A DNA stretch of 64,000 bases from Ectothiorhodospira lacustris (GTDB taxonomy: Bacteria > Pseudomonadota > Gammaproteobacteria > Ectothiorhodospirales > Ectothiorhodospiraceae). The notes under the pieces were generated by a model. That model saw only the letters and a program-made list of their open reading frames with translations, was not told the origin of the DNA and ran no database searches. Positions within the stretch are counted from its first letter, which is position 1. Each line of letters begins with the position of its first letter. The stretch is taken from positions 124,001 through 188,000 of the forward strand of contig NZ_JAJNQN010000003.1 in assembly GCF_022227845.1 (NCBI RefSeq), read 5' to 3'. The position numbers and the translations under genes were made by a program. Of this stretch, positions 8,336 to 17,866 are shown piece after piece.

Positions 8336-10159
8336 ATGAGTAGTCAATCCAGCGATTGCAAGATCAGCAGAATCAGAAACTTCTCCATCATCGCCCACAT
8401 CGACCACGGCAAGTCCACCCTAGCAGACCGTTTCATCCAGGTCTGCGGCGGGCTTGAGGACCGGGAGATGTCCGAGCAGGTGCTCGACTCCATGGATCTG
8501 GAGAAGGAGCGCGGCATCACCATCAAGGCCCACAGTGTGTCCCTGATGTACACCGCCCGGGATGGGCAGGAGTATCAGCTCAACTTCATCGATACTCCCG
8601 GGCACGTGGACTTTTCCTATGAGGTGTCAAGGTCCCTGTCCGCCTGTGAGGGCGCCCTGCTGGTGGTGGATGCCTCCCAGGGCGTGGAGGCGCAGAGCGT
8701 GGCCAACTGCTATACGGCCATCGACCAGGGTCTGGAAGTGGTCCCGGTGCTCAACAAGATCGATCTGCCCGCCGCGGAACCGGAGCGGGTGGCCCACGAG
8801 ATCGAGGAGATCATCGGCATCGAGGCCCGGGACGCGGTGCACGTCAGCGCCAAGACCGGCGTCGGCGTACCTGATCTGCTGGAGGCCCTGGTGGCCCGCA
8901 TCCCGCCCCCTCAGGGTGATCCGGATGCCCCCCTGCAGGCCCTGATCATCGACTCCTGGTTCGACAACTATCTGGGCGTGGTGGCCCTGGTGCGGGTGAT
9001 GCAGGGCACCCTTCGGCCCAAGCAGAAGATCGTTGCCATGTCCACCGGTCGCGCCCACCTGGTGGATCAGGTGGGGGTCTTCACCCCCAAGCCCACCCCG
9101 CGGGAGGCCCTGGGTGTGGGACAGGTGGGCTTTGTTATCGCCACCATCAAGGACATCACCGGCGCCAAGGTGGGGGATACCCTCACCGGTGCCGACCGTC
9201 CCGCCGACAAGCCGCTGCCGGGCTTCAAAGAGGTCCAGCCGCGGGTGTTCGCCGGTATCTTTCCGGTCAGCGCCGATGACTACAACAACCTGCGGGAGGC
9301 CCTGGATAAGCTGAAGCTCAATGATGCCTCCCTGCAGTACGAGCCGGAGACCTCACAGGCCCTGGGGTTCGGTTTCCGCTGCGGTTTCCTGGGCATGCTG
9401 CACATGGAGATCATCCAGGAGCGCCTGGAGCGGGAATACGACCTGGACCTGATCACCACCGCGCCCACGGTGATCTACCAGGTGGAGACCACCGCCGGCG
9501 AGGTGTTGTCCATCCATAATCCGGCGGAACTGCCGCCGGTGAATACCGTTGCGGAGATCCGCGAACCCATCATCAATGCCAGTATCCTGGTGCCCCAGGA
9601 CTACGTGGGGGCGGTGATCACCCTGTGCATCGAGAAGCGCGGGGTGCAGACCCGCATGCAGTATGTAGGTAATCAGATCTCCTTGGGCTATGACATGCCC
9701 ATGTCGGAAGTGGTGCTGGATTTCTTCGATCGTCTGAAGTCGGTAAGCCGGGGCTATGCCTCTTTTGACTACGTGCTGACCCGTTTCCAGGCGGCCCCGC
9801 TGGTGAAGCTGGACGTGCTCATCAACGGCGACCGGGTGGACGCCCTCTCGCTGATCACCCACCGTGATCAGGCCCAGTACCGGGGCCGGGATCTCACCGA
9901 ACGCATGGCGCAACTGATTCCCCGGCAGATGTTCGAAGTGGCGATTCAGGCCGCCATCGGTTCCAAGGTCATCGCCCGTTCCACGGTCAAGGCCCTGCGC
10001 AAGAACGTGACCGCCAAGTGTTACGGTGGTGATGCCAGCCGCAAGCGCAAGCTGTTGGAAAAGCAGAAGGCAGGCAAGAAGCGCATGAAGCAGATAGGAC
10101 GTGTGGAAGTGCCTCAGGAGGCCTTCCTGGCGGTGCTCCAGGTGGATCAGAAAAACTGA
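8336..10159 (+). CDS. lepA: Elongation factor 4 (back-translocating GTPase LepA)
   Basis: LepA/EF4 is a ribosome-associated translational GTPase that affects 30S biogenesis and can back-translocate stalled ribosomes. The 607-residue protein has G1 AHIDHGKST (near residue 20), the switch [14 protein letters not shown]3 DTPGHVDF, G4 NKIDLP, then EF-G-like domains II, III and V. The LepA-specific C-terminal domain ends in [19 protein letters not shown] and [17 protein letters not shown]. Start chosen at 8336 ([18 protein letters not shown]); a longer in-frame reading from 8162 would translate the promoter region. LepA-lepB order is the usual gammaproteobacterial one. Confidence 0.97.
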   Translation: MSSQSSDCKISRIRNFSIIAHIDHGKSTLADRFIQVCGGLEDREMSEQVLDSMDLEKERGITIKAHSVSLMYTARDGQEYQLNFIDTPGHVDFSYEVSRSLSACEGALLVVDASQGVEAQSVANCYTAIDQGLEVVPVLNKIDLPAAEPERVAHEIEEIIGIEARDAVHVSAKTGVGVPDLLEALVARIPPPQGDPDAPLQALIIDSWFDNYLGVVALVRVMQGTLRPKQKIVAMSTGRAHLVDQVGVFTPKPTPREALGVGQVGFVIATIKDITGAKVGDTLTGADRPADKPLPGFKEVQPRVFAGIFPVSADDYNNLREALDKLKLNDASLQYEPETSQALGFGFRCGFLGMLHMEIIQERLEREYDLDLITTAPTVIYQVETTAGEVLSIHNPAELPPVNTVAEIREPIINASILVPQDYVGAVITLCIEKRGVQTRMQYVGNQISLGYDMPMSEVVLDFFDRLKSVSRGYASFDYVLTRFQAAPLVKLDVLINGDRVDALSLITHRDQAQYRGRDLTERMAQLIPRQMFEVAIQAAIGSKVIARSTVKALRKNVTAKCYGGDASRKRKLLEKQKAGKKRMKQIGRVEVPQEAFLAVLQVDQKN

Positions 10160-10215
10160 TCAGTGAATGGGATTAAGCTTGAGCAAAGGATTCGGGTGCC
10201 GACAGGGGAGGGCAC

Positions 10216-11007
10216 ATGACGTTTGATCTGGAATTGATTCTGGTCCTGGGAACACTGGTGACCGGCCTGATCTGGCTGGCCGATCTGGTCTGGTGGCGCA
10301 AGGCCCGCAGGGCCCGGGGCGTCGGCGAGGCGATGGTGCCGGCCGAGCCCTGGTATGTGGACTATGCCCGTTCCTTCTTTCCCGTGTTGCTGATCGTGCT
10401 GGTGCTGCGCGCCTTCGTGGCCGAGCCCTTCCGCATTCCGTCCGGCTCCATGATGCCCACCCTGCTGGTGGGAGACTTCATCCTGGTGAGCAAGTACAGC
10501 TACGGTATCCGTCTGCCGGTGCTGCGGACCCGCGTCATCGATACGGGCCTGCCGGCGCGGGGGGATGTGGCGGTGTTCCGGTATCCCGAGAACCCGCGGG
10601 AAGACTACATCAAGCGGATCGTGGGTCTGCCCGGCGACAAGGTGGCATTTTACGGCAAGCAGCTCTATATCAATGATGTGCCGGTTGAGCAGGTCTTCAG
10701 CGAACGCTACGAGGGCAGTGGCTCCGGCGCCGTGATGACCGGCGCCCATCTCATGCAAGAGCGAATCAACGGGGTGTCCCATCAGGTCCTGTTGTGGCCG
10801 GAGCGGCCTTCGGTGGAAGGTGAGATCACTGTTCCCGCCGGGCATTACTTCACCCTGGGCGATAACCGGGACAACAGCAATGACAGCCGTTTCTGGGGCT
10901 TCGTGCCCGAGGCGAACCTGGTGGGCAAGGCGCTGTTCATCTGGATGCATTGGGATCATGGTGCCAGGGAAATGGATTTCAGTCGCCTGGGTACCCGCAT
11001 TCGCTAG
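10216..11007 (+). CDS. lepB: Signal peptidase I
   Basis: LepB removes signal peptides from exported proteins on the periplasmic face of the inner membrane by a Ser/Lys dyad. The 263-residue protein has two N-terminal transmembrane helices (about 5-25 and 53-70). Box B is IPSGSMMPTL with Ser78, box D is YIKRIVGLPGD with Lys133, and box E is LGDNRDNSNDSRFWG. It is shorter than E. coli LepB (324 aa), lacking part of the non-catalytic domain, which is common outside enterobacteria. The ATG has a GGGGAGGG ribosome site. It lies 56 nt after lepA and is followed by a 338-nt repeat-rich gap before the DUF4845 gene. Confidence 0.97.
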   Translation: MTFDLELILVLGTLVTGLIWLADLVWWRKARRARGVGEAMVPAEPWYVDYARSFFPVLLIVLVLRAFVAEPFRIPSGSMMPTLLVGDFILVSKYSYGIRLPVLRTRVIDTGLPARGDVAVFRYPENPREDYIKRIVGLPGDKVAFYGKQLYINDVPVEQVFSERYEGSGSGAVMTGAHLMQERINGVSHQVLLWPERPSVEGEITVPAGHYFTLGDNRDNSNDSRFWGFVPEANLVGKALFIWMHWDHGAREMDFSRLGTRIR

Positions 11008-11345
11008 GGATGTCCTGAACCCGTCGTTCCCGCGAAGGCGGGAATCCATGGGGTGATGGTCGTGTTTTGCCTCGATCATCGTCATTCCCGCGAAGGCGGG
11101 AATCCAGTCGCGGACTGGGGATTTTGGCTCCCGCTTTCGCGGGAGTGACGGAATAGGGGCGGGAGTGATGGAATAGGGAAGTGATGGAACAGGGAAGTGA
11201 CGAAATAAAGATTGGTGAGTGACGAAGGACGGTGAGTGGCGGCGGTCGACTTGTCCAGTGTTACCCTTGGTGGTGATTTACGCAGGCAGTTCCAATCAAG
11301 CTAATCTGATGGCACTACAATAGATACCTTCAACGGGGGCTCATC
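11008..11345. repeat. REPIN-like inverted repeats with decaying tandem tail
   Basis: A 338-nt gene-free stretch. A first palindrome (TTCCCGCGAAGGCGGGAA core) is at 11023-11048. A second, at 11081-11106, is paired with its inverse (CTCCCGCTTTCGCGGGAG core) at 11127-11149, making a 70-bp inverted pair (11081-11150). Downstream, 11141-11240 holds imperfect short repeats of a GGGAGTGATGGAATA-type unit, each copying the end of the right arm with increasing decay. The stretch opens with TGTCCTGAACCCGTC at 11011, a motif also seen at the ends of rnhB and recD. Around 11316-11321 a TACAAT could serve as a -10 for the next gene, but no convincing -35 is seen. Confidence 0.85.
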
Positions 11346-11717
11346 ATGAATCGCATGAACAGACAGTCGGGGATCGGTCTGATCGGTTTTCTGGTCATCG
11401 TTGGTCTGCTGGTGGTCATCGGGACCGTGGGGCTGCGGCTCTTTCCGGTCTATACCCAGTACATGACGGTGATTTCGGTGATGAAGGACGTCTCTGCGGA
11501 GTCCGGTGCCGCCGGCAAGAACATCCGCGTGCTCTGGGGTGAGATGGATCGCCGCTTCCAGATCAATGGCGTGACCCATGTCACCCGTGATGATGTGACC
11601 ATCGTCGAGCAGGGCGGTGTACGCAGCCTGCGGGTCAGCTATGAGGTACGCACGCCCATGATCGCCAACGTGGATGCCGTGGTCGGTTTTGATCGCAGCT
11701 TCACCCTGTCGGAGTAG
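11346..11717 (+). CDS. DUF4845 single-pass membrane protein
   Basis: A 123-residue protein with an N-terminal prepilin-like hydrophobic segment (about 8-32: GIGLIGFLVIVGLLVVIGTV) and a small soluble domain containing MTVISVMKDV and a VRSLRVSYEVRTPMIANVD strand region. It matches the DUF4845 family, which is regularly encoded between lepB and rnc in gammaproteobacteria. The early QSGIGLIGFL resembles a type IV pilin class III leader without the usual G-F-x4-E pattern, so it is more likely a signal anchor. Function is unknown. The gene ends 3 nt before rnc, so the two are co-translated. Confidence 0.85.
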   Translation: MNRMNRQSGIGLIGFLVIVGLLVVIGTVGLRLFPVYTQYMTVISVMKDVSAESGAAGKNIRVLWGEMDRRFQINGVTHVTRDDVTIVEQGGVRSLRVSYEVRTPMIANVDAVVGFDRSFTLSE

Positions 11718-11720
11718 GGC

Positions 11721-12410
11721 ATGGCGGCAAAGGGGTTGGAGGCACTACTGCCGGCATCACTGCAGGGTTCGGATCTGCTCCGGCAGGCGCTGACCCACCG
11801 CAGCGCCGGCCAGTGTCACAACGAGCGTCTGGAGTATCTGGGCGACAGTGCCCTGAACTTCATCGTTGCAGCGCATCTTTTTGCATTGCGTCCGCAGGCC
11901 CCCGAAGGCGAATTGAGCCGACTGCGGGCCGCGTTGGTGAACCAGGACAGCCTGGCGCAGATCGCCCGTGACCAGGGTATGGGCACCCTGCTCAGTCTGG
12001 GGGACGGGGAGCGAAAGAGCGGCGGCCACCGGCGGGATTCCATCCTGGCGGATGCGCTGGAAGCCGTCATCGGTGCCGTTTACCTGTCCACGGACTTTGT
12101 CACCACCCGTGATTTTGTGGTGCGTCTGTACGCCCGCCGGTTTGCGACCCTGCCCAGTGCTGAGTCCCTCAAGGACCCCAAGACCCGGCTGCAGGAATGG
12201 TTGCAGCGCAAGAATCTGGATATCCCCAGCTACCAAGTGCTGGAAGTCACCGGCAAGCCCCATGATCAGCATTTCAAGGCGGCCTGCCATATCAAGTCCC
12301 GCAACATCTCGGTAATCGGGGAAGGCAGTAGCCGTCGCCGGGCCGAGCAGGCCGCTGCGGTCAAGGCCTTCGAGGCACTGACCCATACCGAGGAACAGCA
12401 GTTTGGTTGA
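11721..12410 (+). CDS. rnc: Ribonuclease III
   Basis: RNase III is a dimeric, Mg-dependent double-strand-specific endoribonuclease that processes rRNA precursors and structured mRNAs. The 229-residue protein has the signature NERLEYLGDSALNFIVAAHL (catalytic Glu and Asp), the second acidic pair in ILADALEAVIGAVYL, and after KDPKTRLQEWLQ a C-terminal double-stranded-RNA-binding domain ending in GEGSSRRRAEQAAAVKAFEA. Length matches E. coli (226 aa). The rnc-era-recO-pdxJ-acpS order is the classical operon. Confidence 0.97.
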   Translation: MAAKGLEALLPASLQGSDLLRQALTHRSAGQCHNERLEYLGDSALNFIVAAHLFALRPQAPEGELSRLRAALVNQDSLAQIARDQGMGTLLSLGDGERKSGGHRRDSILADALEAVIGAVYLSTDFVTTRDFVVRLYARRFATLPSAESLKDPKTRLQEWLQRKNLDIPSYQVLEVTGKPHDQHFKAACHIKSRNISVIGEGSSRRRAEQAAAVKAFEALTHTEEQQFG

Positions 12411-12423
12411 AGAATCCGAAACC

Positions 12424-13332
12424 ATGGCAGCGGACGAGACGCCCTCCCGCTGCGGTTATGTGGCCATTGTTGGTCGCCCCAATGTGGGCAAGTCCACCCT
12501 GCTCAATCAACTGGTGGGAGAGAAGATCGCGGCGGCCAGCCGCAAGCCTCAGACCACCCGGCACCGCATTCGCGGCATGGTCACCCGGGGTGCGGATCAG
12601 CTGGTGCTGGTGGACACCCCCGGGGTGGACCCGTCCACGCCGAAACTGTTGGGCAAGGTGCTCAACCGGACCGCCCGTGCCACCCTGGACGATGTAGATG
12701 CAGTGGTGTTCGTGATCGAAGCCGGTCGCTGGGAGCCCGGGGACGAGCAGCTGGCCGGCTGGTTGGCCGGCAGCCGTCGCCCCGTGGTGCTGGTGATCAA
12801 CAAGGTGGACAGGCTCAAGGACAAGGACACCTTGCTGCCGTTCATCGACCAGGTGCGCGGCAAGCTGGATTTCCATGATGTCGTACCCCTGTCCGCCCTG
12901 CGCGGGGTGAACGTGAACCCGCTGGTGGATACCCTCATCGCGCTGCTGCCGGAAGGGCCGCATCTATTCCCTGACGATGAGATCACCGATCGTAGCCAAC
13001 GTTTCCGGGTCTCGGAAGTGATCCGCGAGCAGTTGCTGGAGCGCCTGGGTCAGGAAGTTCCCTACGCCACCTCGGTGGATGTGGAAACCTGGGAAGACAC
13101 CGGCACCGCGATTCATATCGGGGCGGTGATCTGGGTGGAACGGGACAGCCAGAAGTCCATCGTCGTCGGCAAGGGCGGCCGCATGATCAAGGCCGTGGGC
13201 ACCGGTGCCAGGCATGAACTGGAGGACTTGCTCCAGCGCAAGGTGATGCTCAAGCTTTGGGTGAAATTGCGAGAGGGCTGGCAGGGCGATATCGACGGCA
13301 TCCGCCGCATGGGGATCGATGTGGAGCCGTGA
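12424..13332 (+). CDS. era: GTPase Era
   Basis: Era is an essential GTPase that binds the 3' end of 16S rRNA during 30S assembly. The 302-residue reading has G1 GRPNVGKST, switch I with PQTTRHRIRG, G3 DTPGVD, G4 NKVD, and a C-terminal KH domain with IVVGKGGRMIKAVGTGARHELE. ATG at 12424 gives the usual family length (E. coli 301). A TTG at 12403 in the same frame, with GAGGAA 6 nt upstream, would add seven residues and overlap rnc by 8 nt; it is a serious alternative start. The end overlaps the recO GTG by 4 nt. Confidence 0.96.
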   Translation: MAADETPSRCGYVAIVGRPNVGKSTLLNQLVGEKIAAASRKPQTTRHRIRGMVTRGADQLVLVDTPGVDPSTPKLLGKVLNRTARATLDDVDAVVFVIEAGRWEPGDEQLAGWLAGSRRPVVLVINKVDRLKDKDTLLPFIDQVRGKLDFHDVVPLSALRGVNVNPLVDTLIALLPEGPHLFPDDEITDRSQRFRVSEVIREQLLERLGQEVPYATSVDVETWEDTGTAIHIGAVIWVERDSQKSIVVGKGGRMIKAVGTGARHELEDLLQRKVMLKLWVKLREGWQGDIDGIRRMGIDVEP

Positions 13333-14030
13333 CGACAACCGGCACCCTCGCCTACGTGCTGCATGCGCGCCCGTACCGGGAGACCAGCCTGCTGCTGGAA
13401 CTGCTGACGGCCGCGGAGGGGCGGATGGGGGCGGTCCTGCGCGGCGTGCGCGAACGCGGCCGCCGGCCGCCTCTGTTTGTGCCCCTGGAAGCGGCCTGGC
13501 GCGGCCGCGGTGAACTCCCCACCCTCACGCGCTGGGAAGATCTGGGCGGCGTGTCCCTGGCTGGCAACCGCGCGGTCTGCGGCCTGTATGTCAATGAGTT
13601 GGCGGTGAAGCTGTTGCCCCGGCGGATTCCGCAACCGGAGTTTCTGGCCGCCTACGCGCGGACCCTGTCCGACCTGAGTGATCCGGCCCAGGCCCTGGAA
13701 CCGGTGCTGCGGCGTTATGAGCTGGCGCTGCTCAAGTTGCTGGGGGAAGGGCTGGAGTTCGTGGCAGCCGAGGCCCTGGAACCGCAGCAACTCTACCGGG
13801 TCGATCCCCGGTCGGGAGTGCGGCGGGCCAATCCCCACGACACCCCGGCGTCTCCCCAGACCATCCAGGGGGAGGCCCTGGCGGCCCTGCTCACGGATCG
13901 GCTGGATACGGTGGCCCATCGCCGCCAGGCCAAGCGCCTGCTGCGCGGGCTGCTGGATTATCATCTGGATGGAAAACCCATCATGTCACGTCAACTCTTC
14001 GCCCGCGGGCGATCGGATGCTTCACCATGA
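13329..14030 (+). CDS. recO: DNA repair protein RecO
   Basis: RecO anneals SSB-coated single strands and, with RecR, loads RecA at gaps (RecFOR pathway). The 233-residue product starts at GTG 13329, overlapping the era stop. It has the RecO N-terminal OB-fold ([20 protein letters not shown], followed by [11 protein letters not shown]) and a helical C-terminal domain ([17 protein letters not shown]). The C-terminus [20 protein letters not shown] is typical. No zinc-finger cysteines are present, as in E. coli. The gene overlaps pdxJ by 4 nt. The window also encodes RecBCD, so both presynaptic pathways are represented. Confidence 0.94.
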   Translation: MTTTGTLAYVLHARPYRETSLLLELLTAAEGRMGAVLRGVRERGRRPPLFVPLEAAWRGRGELPTLTRWEDLGGVSLAGNRAVCGLYVNELAVKLLPRRIPQPEFLAAYARTLSDLSDPAQALEPVLRRYELALLKLLGEGLEFVAAEALEPQQLYRVDPRSGVRRANPHDTPASPQTIQGEALAALLTDRLDTVAHRRQAKRLLRGLLDYHLDGKPIMSRQLFARGRSDASP

Positions 14031-14776
14031 CTTCAGTCCTTCCCCACCTGCGCCTGGGCGTCAACATCGATCACATCGCCACCATCCGCCAGCAGCGTCA
14101 CACCGTCTATCCTGATCTGGCCGAGGCGGTGCGCCTGATTGAGGCCGCCGGCGCCGATATCATCACCCTGCATCTGCGCGAGGATCGGCGTCATATCCAG
14201 GATGCGGATGTCTACGGTTTGCACTCCGTGATCAAGACCGCCATGAACCTGGAAATGGCTTCCACCGCGGAGATGCATGCCATTGCCCTGGAGATCCGTC
14301 CCCGGGCCTGCTGTCTGGTGCCTGAACGTCGGCAGGAACTTACCACGGAGGGCGGACTCGATGTGCTGACCCACGAAGCACGTCTGCGGGACTACTGCGC
14401 GGGCTTGATCGAGGCGGGCATTGAGGTATCACTGTTCGTGGAGCCGGATCCGGCCCATCTGGATGCGGCAAGACGCATCGGTGCCCCGGTGGTGGAACTG
14501 CATACCGGGGCCTATGCGTCGGAGGCCGATCCGGCAAGACGGGAAGCACTGCTTGACCGGATCCGCCAGGCAGCCGCCCATGGGCAGGATATCGGTCTGA
14601 CGGTCAATGCCGGGCACGGTCTTGACTACCACAATGTGGGGGCCGTTGCTGCCATTCCGCAGCTCCATGAACTCAATATCGGTCATGCCATCATCGCTCA
14701 GGCCCTGTTCTGCGGCATCCGCGAGGCGGTGGCGCAGATGCGGGCCGCCATGGACGCGGGACGGACATGCAGCTGA
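14027..14776 (+). CDS. pdxJ: Pyridoxine 5'-phosphate synthase
   Basis: PdxJ condenses 1-deoxy-D-xylulose 5-phosphate with 3-amino-2-oxopropyl phosphate to pyridoxine 5'-phosphate, the last ring-forming step of DXP-dependent vitamin B6 synthesis. The 249-residue TIM barrel shows [15 protein letters not shown] near the N-terminus, [17 protein letters not shown], the loop [17 protein letters not shown] and [12 protein letters not shown] near the phosphate site. Overlaps with recO (4 nt) and acpS (10 nt) place it inside the rnc operon, as in E. coli. Confidence 0.97.
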   Translation: MTSVLPHLRLGVNIDHIATIRQQRHTVYPDLAEAVRLIEAAGADIITLHLREDRRHIQDADVYGLHSVIKTAMNLEMASTAEMHAIALEIRPRACCLVPERRQELTTEGGLDVLTHEARLRDYCAGLIEAGIEVSLFVEPDPAHLDAARRIGAPVVELHTGAYASEADPARREALLDRIRQAAAHGQDIGLTVNAGHGLDYHNVGAVAAIPQLHELNIGHAIIAQALFCGIREAVAQMRAAMDAGRTCS

Positions 14777-15147
14777 TCGGTATCGGCACCGACATCACCA
14801 GCATCGTGCGTATCACGTCCATGCTGGAACGCCATGGTGACCGCTTTGCGCGGCGTATCCTGCACCCTCGGGAATATGCCGGTTTTGAAGGCTCGGCCCA
14901 TCCCGCCGCCTATCTGGCGCGGCGGTTCGCCGCCAAAGAGGCTGCCTCAAAGGCCCTGGGGGTGGGAATTGGGGCCCACATGCGCTTTGAGGATGCCTGC
15001 GTGGATCATGACGAGCGGGGGCGTCCTCTGTTGGTCCTGTCCGGACCTGCAGCGCTCACCGCGGAACGGCTCGGGGTTCGGGATATCCAGATCAGCCTGT
15101 CCGACGAGCGGGAGTACGCCTTGGCGTTCGTGGTTATGGCGGGCTGA
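14767..15147 (+). CDS. acpS: Holo-[acyl-carrier-protein] synthase
   Basis: AcpS transfers 4'-phosphopantetheine from CoA to the conserved Ser of apo-ACP, activating fatty acid synthesis. The 126-residue trimeric-type protein has [12 protein letters not shown] with metal-binding Asp9, the second motif [16 protein letters not shown], and a C-terminal [16 protein letters not shown] strand. Length matches E. coli (126 aa). It is last in its operon and converges with the hybrid kinase, overlapping it by 14 nt at the 3' ends. Confidence 0.97.
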   Translation: MQLIGIGTDITSIVRITSMLERHGDRFARRILHPREYAGFEGSAHPAAYLARRFAAKEAASKALGVGIGAHMRFEDACVDHDERGRPLLVLSGPAALTAERLGVRDIQISLSDEREYALAFVVMAG

Positions 15148-17866
15148 GGATCTCTTCTTCCAGCGAGAGCAGATCCTCCACCTCCTTGAGCAGTGACAGC
15201 CGGAGCCTGGGGATGGCGGTTTCCTGTCCGTCGCGCAGGGCGCTTTCCAGAGCGCTGGCCGCGGTTTCCAGTCTGGGCGTGGCACAGTAACGGGAAGCCC
15301 CTTTGAGCTGATGGGCCAGCTTGAGCAGCACCTGCCGTTTGAGGCCGCTGTCGCCGAGCTGACGGCGTGCCCGCTTCAGATCCCTGAACAGGAGGGTCGC
15401 CAGTTCATTGGCCAGTTCGGCGGAGTCACCGGCCATGCGCAAGGCGCGTTCCGGATCATGGAGTTTTTCCTCACTGTCGGGTGGAGGCAGTGTTTGACGC
15501 GCCTGCAGATCACGGGGGAATCGGGTCAGGCAGTTGATGACATCGTCCTGGGAGGCCGGTTTCGTCAGTATGTGGTCAAAGCCGTCGGCCATGAGGCTCT
15601 TGTGTACTGATTGCCGGGCATCGGCGGTGACCACAATGATTCTGGCGCCGGGATCTTCCCGGCGAATTTCCTTGAGCGCCGTGACCCCGTCCATCACCGG
15701 CATATGCATGTCCATCAGGATCAGGTCATGATGGTCCGCCCGATAACGATAGAGGGCTTGCTCCCCGTTCTCGGCTTCATCCACCTGAGCGCCGCAATTG
15801 GTGACGAACTCACACAGCAGCCGCCGGTTGGTGGCATTGTCATCGGCCACCAGCACGCGAAGTCCGGAGAGTTGCTCATTCTGCGGTTTGGCAGGCGCGG
15901 TTTCCGCGGGTTCGGGATCAAGTCCTGCCCGCAAGCGCCGTTTCAGGTGGCCGTGGAGCATGTCCAGGCTGAGGTAGGGCGGGATCAACAGGACGCCCTG
16001 GCGCCTGAGCTGCTGGAGCTGGGGCTCTGGAATGGTGCCGAATGCCGTCATGATCACCCGCCTGGCCACATGCTGGTGCCGCAGGAGGGTTTCGATCAAT
16101 TCCTGGTAGGGTTGGCGAAGCCAGATCAGACCGATGGTGCCCCGCCGGCTTTCCAGCCCTTTGAGAAAGGCGGTGCCCCGCAGCACGTTCTCGGACGTCA
16201 CACCCAGCGTTTCCAGGCAGCTCTCGGCAATGAAGCGTACTTCGGCATCATCAATGAGCAGGATGATCCGCTCCGGGCCGTGATCGGCCACGACCTCGGG
16301 GTGCTGGACCGGCCCGGAGATGATCGGGAGGTGCAGATGAAAGATGCAGCCCTCGCCCGGTTCGCTCTCCACCACCAACTCCCCCTTGAGAATACTCACC
16401 AGGCCGCGGGCAATGCTCAAGCCCAGACCGGAGCCTACCTGCAGGGCATTCTCTTCCCGACGGATCTGATAGAACGGCTCGAAAATCTGTCCCAGGTACT
16501 CATTCTCGATGCCCGGCCCGAAATCCTCCACCGACAGTGACAGGACTCCCGGCTCATCCGGATGGGGGCCGACGCGCAGGATGACATGGCTGTTGCTGGT
16601 GAACTTGACGGCGTTGGTGAGTACGTTGGTCAGCAGTTGCTTGATGCGCAACGGGTCACTGTTGATCCAGCCCGGGGTGGCCGGATGCATGAGCAGTGTG
16701 ATGTCTACATTCTGCCTTCCTGAACCCTTGCGACAGAGGCCGATGACCTCCTGCACCATTTGCCTGAGATCAAAACGGGTGTGGTGGATGGCCACGGTAC
16801 CCGCCTCGATGCGGGAGATGTCCAGCAGGTCGTTGACCAGTTTCAGGCTGTCCCGGCTGGCATCTTCGATAATATTGACCCAGTGGCGTTCCTGTTCATC
16901 CAGATTGCCGTGCTGGCACAACAGCTCGGAATAACCCTTGATGGCACTCAGGGGCGTACGCAGTTCATGGCTGATGCTGGCCAGGAACTGGGTCTTGCGC
17001 CGGTTGATGAGTTCTGCATCTTCCTGGGCCTGAACGAGGGCCTGATTCTTCTCGTCAATGAGCGCCAGTTTGTCTTGCAGGCTGACAGTGGCGGCATTGA
17101 TGCGCTCAATCATCAGCTGGTGGGAGCGTTCGATGCTCTCCGCCATGTTGTTGACGCCCCTTTGCAGTACCCCGATCTCACCGCCCACCCGGGCGCGGCT
17201 CCGGGACGCCAGATCACCCCGCTGAATCCTGGCGACGGTGGCGGCCACCTTTTCCAGTGGACGCGACAGTGACAGGCTCCAGTGGGGAATGATGATCAAT
17301 ATGCCGATCACCACCGCAGCGATCAGTGCGATGCTCTGCAGCATCCACTGGAACTGCTGGATGCTGGTGGGCAGGTTGCTCAGGCTGATCTGTACGCTGC
17401 CGATCAGGCGGGGGTCCTGGGCCTGCGAAGTTTCTCCCTCCGGCAACGGCAGATCCTGCAGGTCCAGCGCGCTCAGCAGGATATTTTGATGGAAAAGGCT
17501 GGTTTTTTCCGGGAACAGGCGGGTCGCCATGTGGTATTGCCAGCGAGGGATATCTGCCGGTTGTTGCTGATTCCGGTATGTGTAGATCGGGTGGCCCTGA
17601 TGGTCCTGGATGACGATACTCGACACATCCGGCTGCGACTTGGCCTTGGCGGTAATGGCGTCCAGATAGGGCTGGTTGCCGGAGATGATCCCATACTCGG
17701 CGGCGGGTCCGAGGAAGGCCACCAGGGTTTCGCCGCGTTCCTGAATCTGCCCTTCCAGTTCCAGCACCTTGACACTGCCCCAATAGGTGGTCAGTACCAC
17801 GGCAACCAGCAGGGTGGGCAGCAGCGACAGGGCCAATACGCGGTGGCGGATGCGCCATTGCATCAC
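15134..17866 (-). CDS. barA: BarA/GacS-type hybrid sensor histidine kinase
   Basis: An inner-membrane tripartite phosphorelay kinase of the BarA/GacS type; the usual partner is a UvrY/GacA response regulator driving CsrA-titrating small RNAs, not encoded here. Layout over 910 residues: transmembrane helix 1 (about 10-30), periplasmic domain (30-170), helix 2 (about 176-196), HAMP (197-250), coiled coil, HisKA with His300 (SISHELRTPLSAIKGYSELL), HATPase (about 400-515), a degenerate receiver-like domain (about 530-645), a true receiver with Asp719 (LILMDMHMPVMDG), and an Hpt domain with His852 (AHQLKGASRY). The degenerate receiver has LIWLRQPY where the phosphoacceptor Asp would be expected. 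Its 5' end overlaps the upstream substrate-binding-like gene by 4 nt. Placement next to cysM and rlmD recalls Pseudomonas gacS. Confidence 0.9.
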   Translation of the reverse strand: MMQWRIRHRVLALSLLPTLLVAVVLTTYWGSVKVLELEGQIQERGETLVAFLGPAAEYGIISGNQPYLDAITAKAKSQPDVSSIVIQDHQGHPIYTYRNQQQPADIPRWQYHMATRLFPEKTSLFHQNILLSALDLQDLPLPEGETSQAQDPRLIGSVQISLSNLPTSIQQFQWMLQSIALIAAVVIGILIIIPHWSLSLSRPLEKVAATVARIQRGDLASRSRARVGGEIGVLQRGVNNMAESIERSHQLMIERINAATVSLQDKLALIDEKNQALVQAQEDAELINRRKTQFLASISHELRTPLSAIKGYSELLCQHGNLDEQERHWVNIIEDASRDSLKLVNDLLDISRIEAGTVAIHHTRFDLRQMVQEVIGLCRKGSGRQNVDITLLMHPATPGWINSDPLRIKQLLTNVLTNAVKFTSNSHVILRVGPHPDEPGVLSLSVEDFGPGIENEYLGQIFEPFYQIRREENALQVGSGLGLSIARGLVSILKGELVVESEPGEGCIFHLHLPIISGPVQHPEVVADHGPERIILLIDDAEVRFIAESCLETLGVTSENVLRGTAFLKGLESRRGTIGLIWLRQPYQELIETLLRHQHVARRVIMTAFGTIPEPQLQQLRRQGVLLIPPYLSLDMLHGHLKRRLRAGLDPEPAETAPAKPQNEQLSGLRVLVADDNATNRRLLCEFVTNCGAQVDEAENGEQALYRYRADHHDLILMDMHMPVMDGVTALKEIRREDPGARIIVVTADARQSVHKSLMADGFDHILTKPASQDDVINCLTRFPRDLQARQTLPPPDSEEKLHDPERALRMAGDSAELANELATLLFRDLKRARRQLGDSGLKRQVLLKLAHQLKGASRYCATPRLETAASALESALRDGQETAIPRLRLSLLKEVEDLLSLEEEILSPP

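Noticed and set aside
11023-11150. Possible CRISPR array after lepB
   Set aside because: The repeated units are palindromic, in alternating orientation and spaced irregularly; no uniform spacers and no cas genes.
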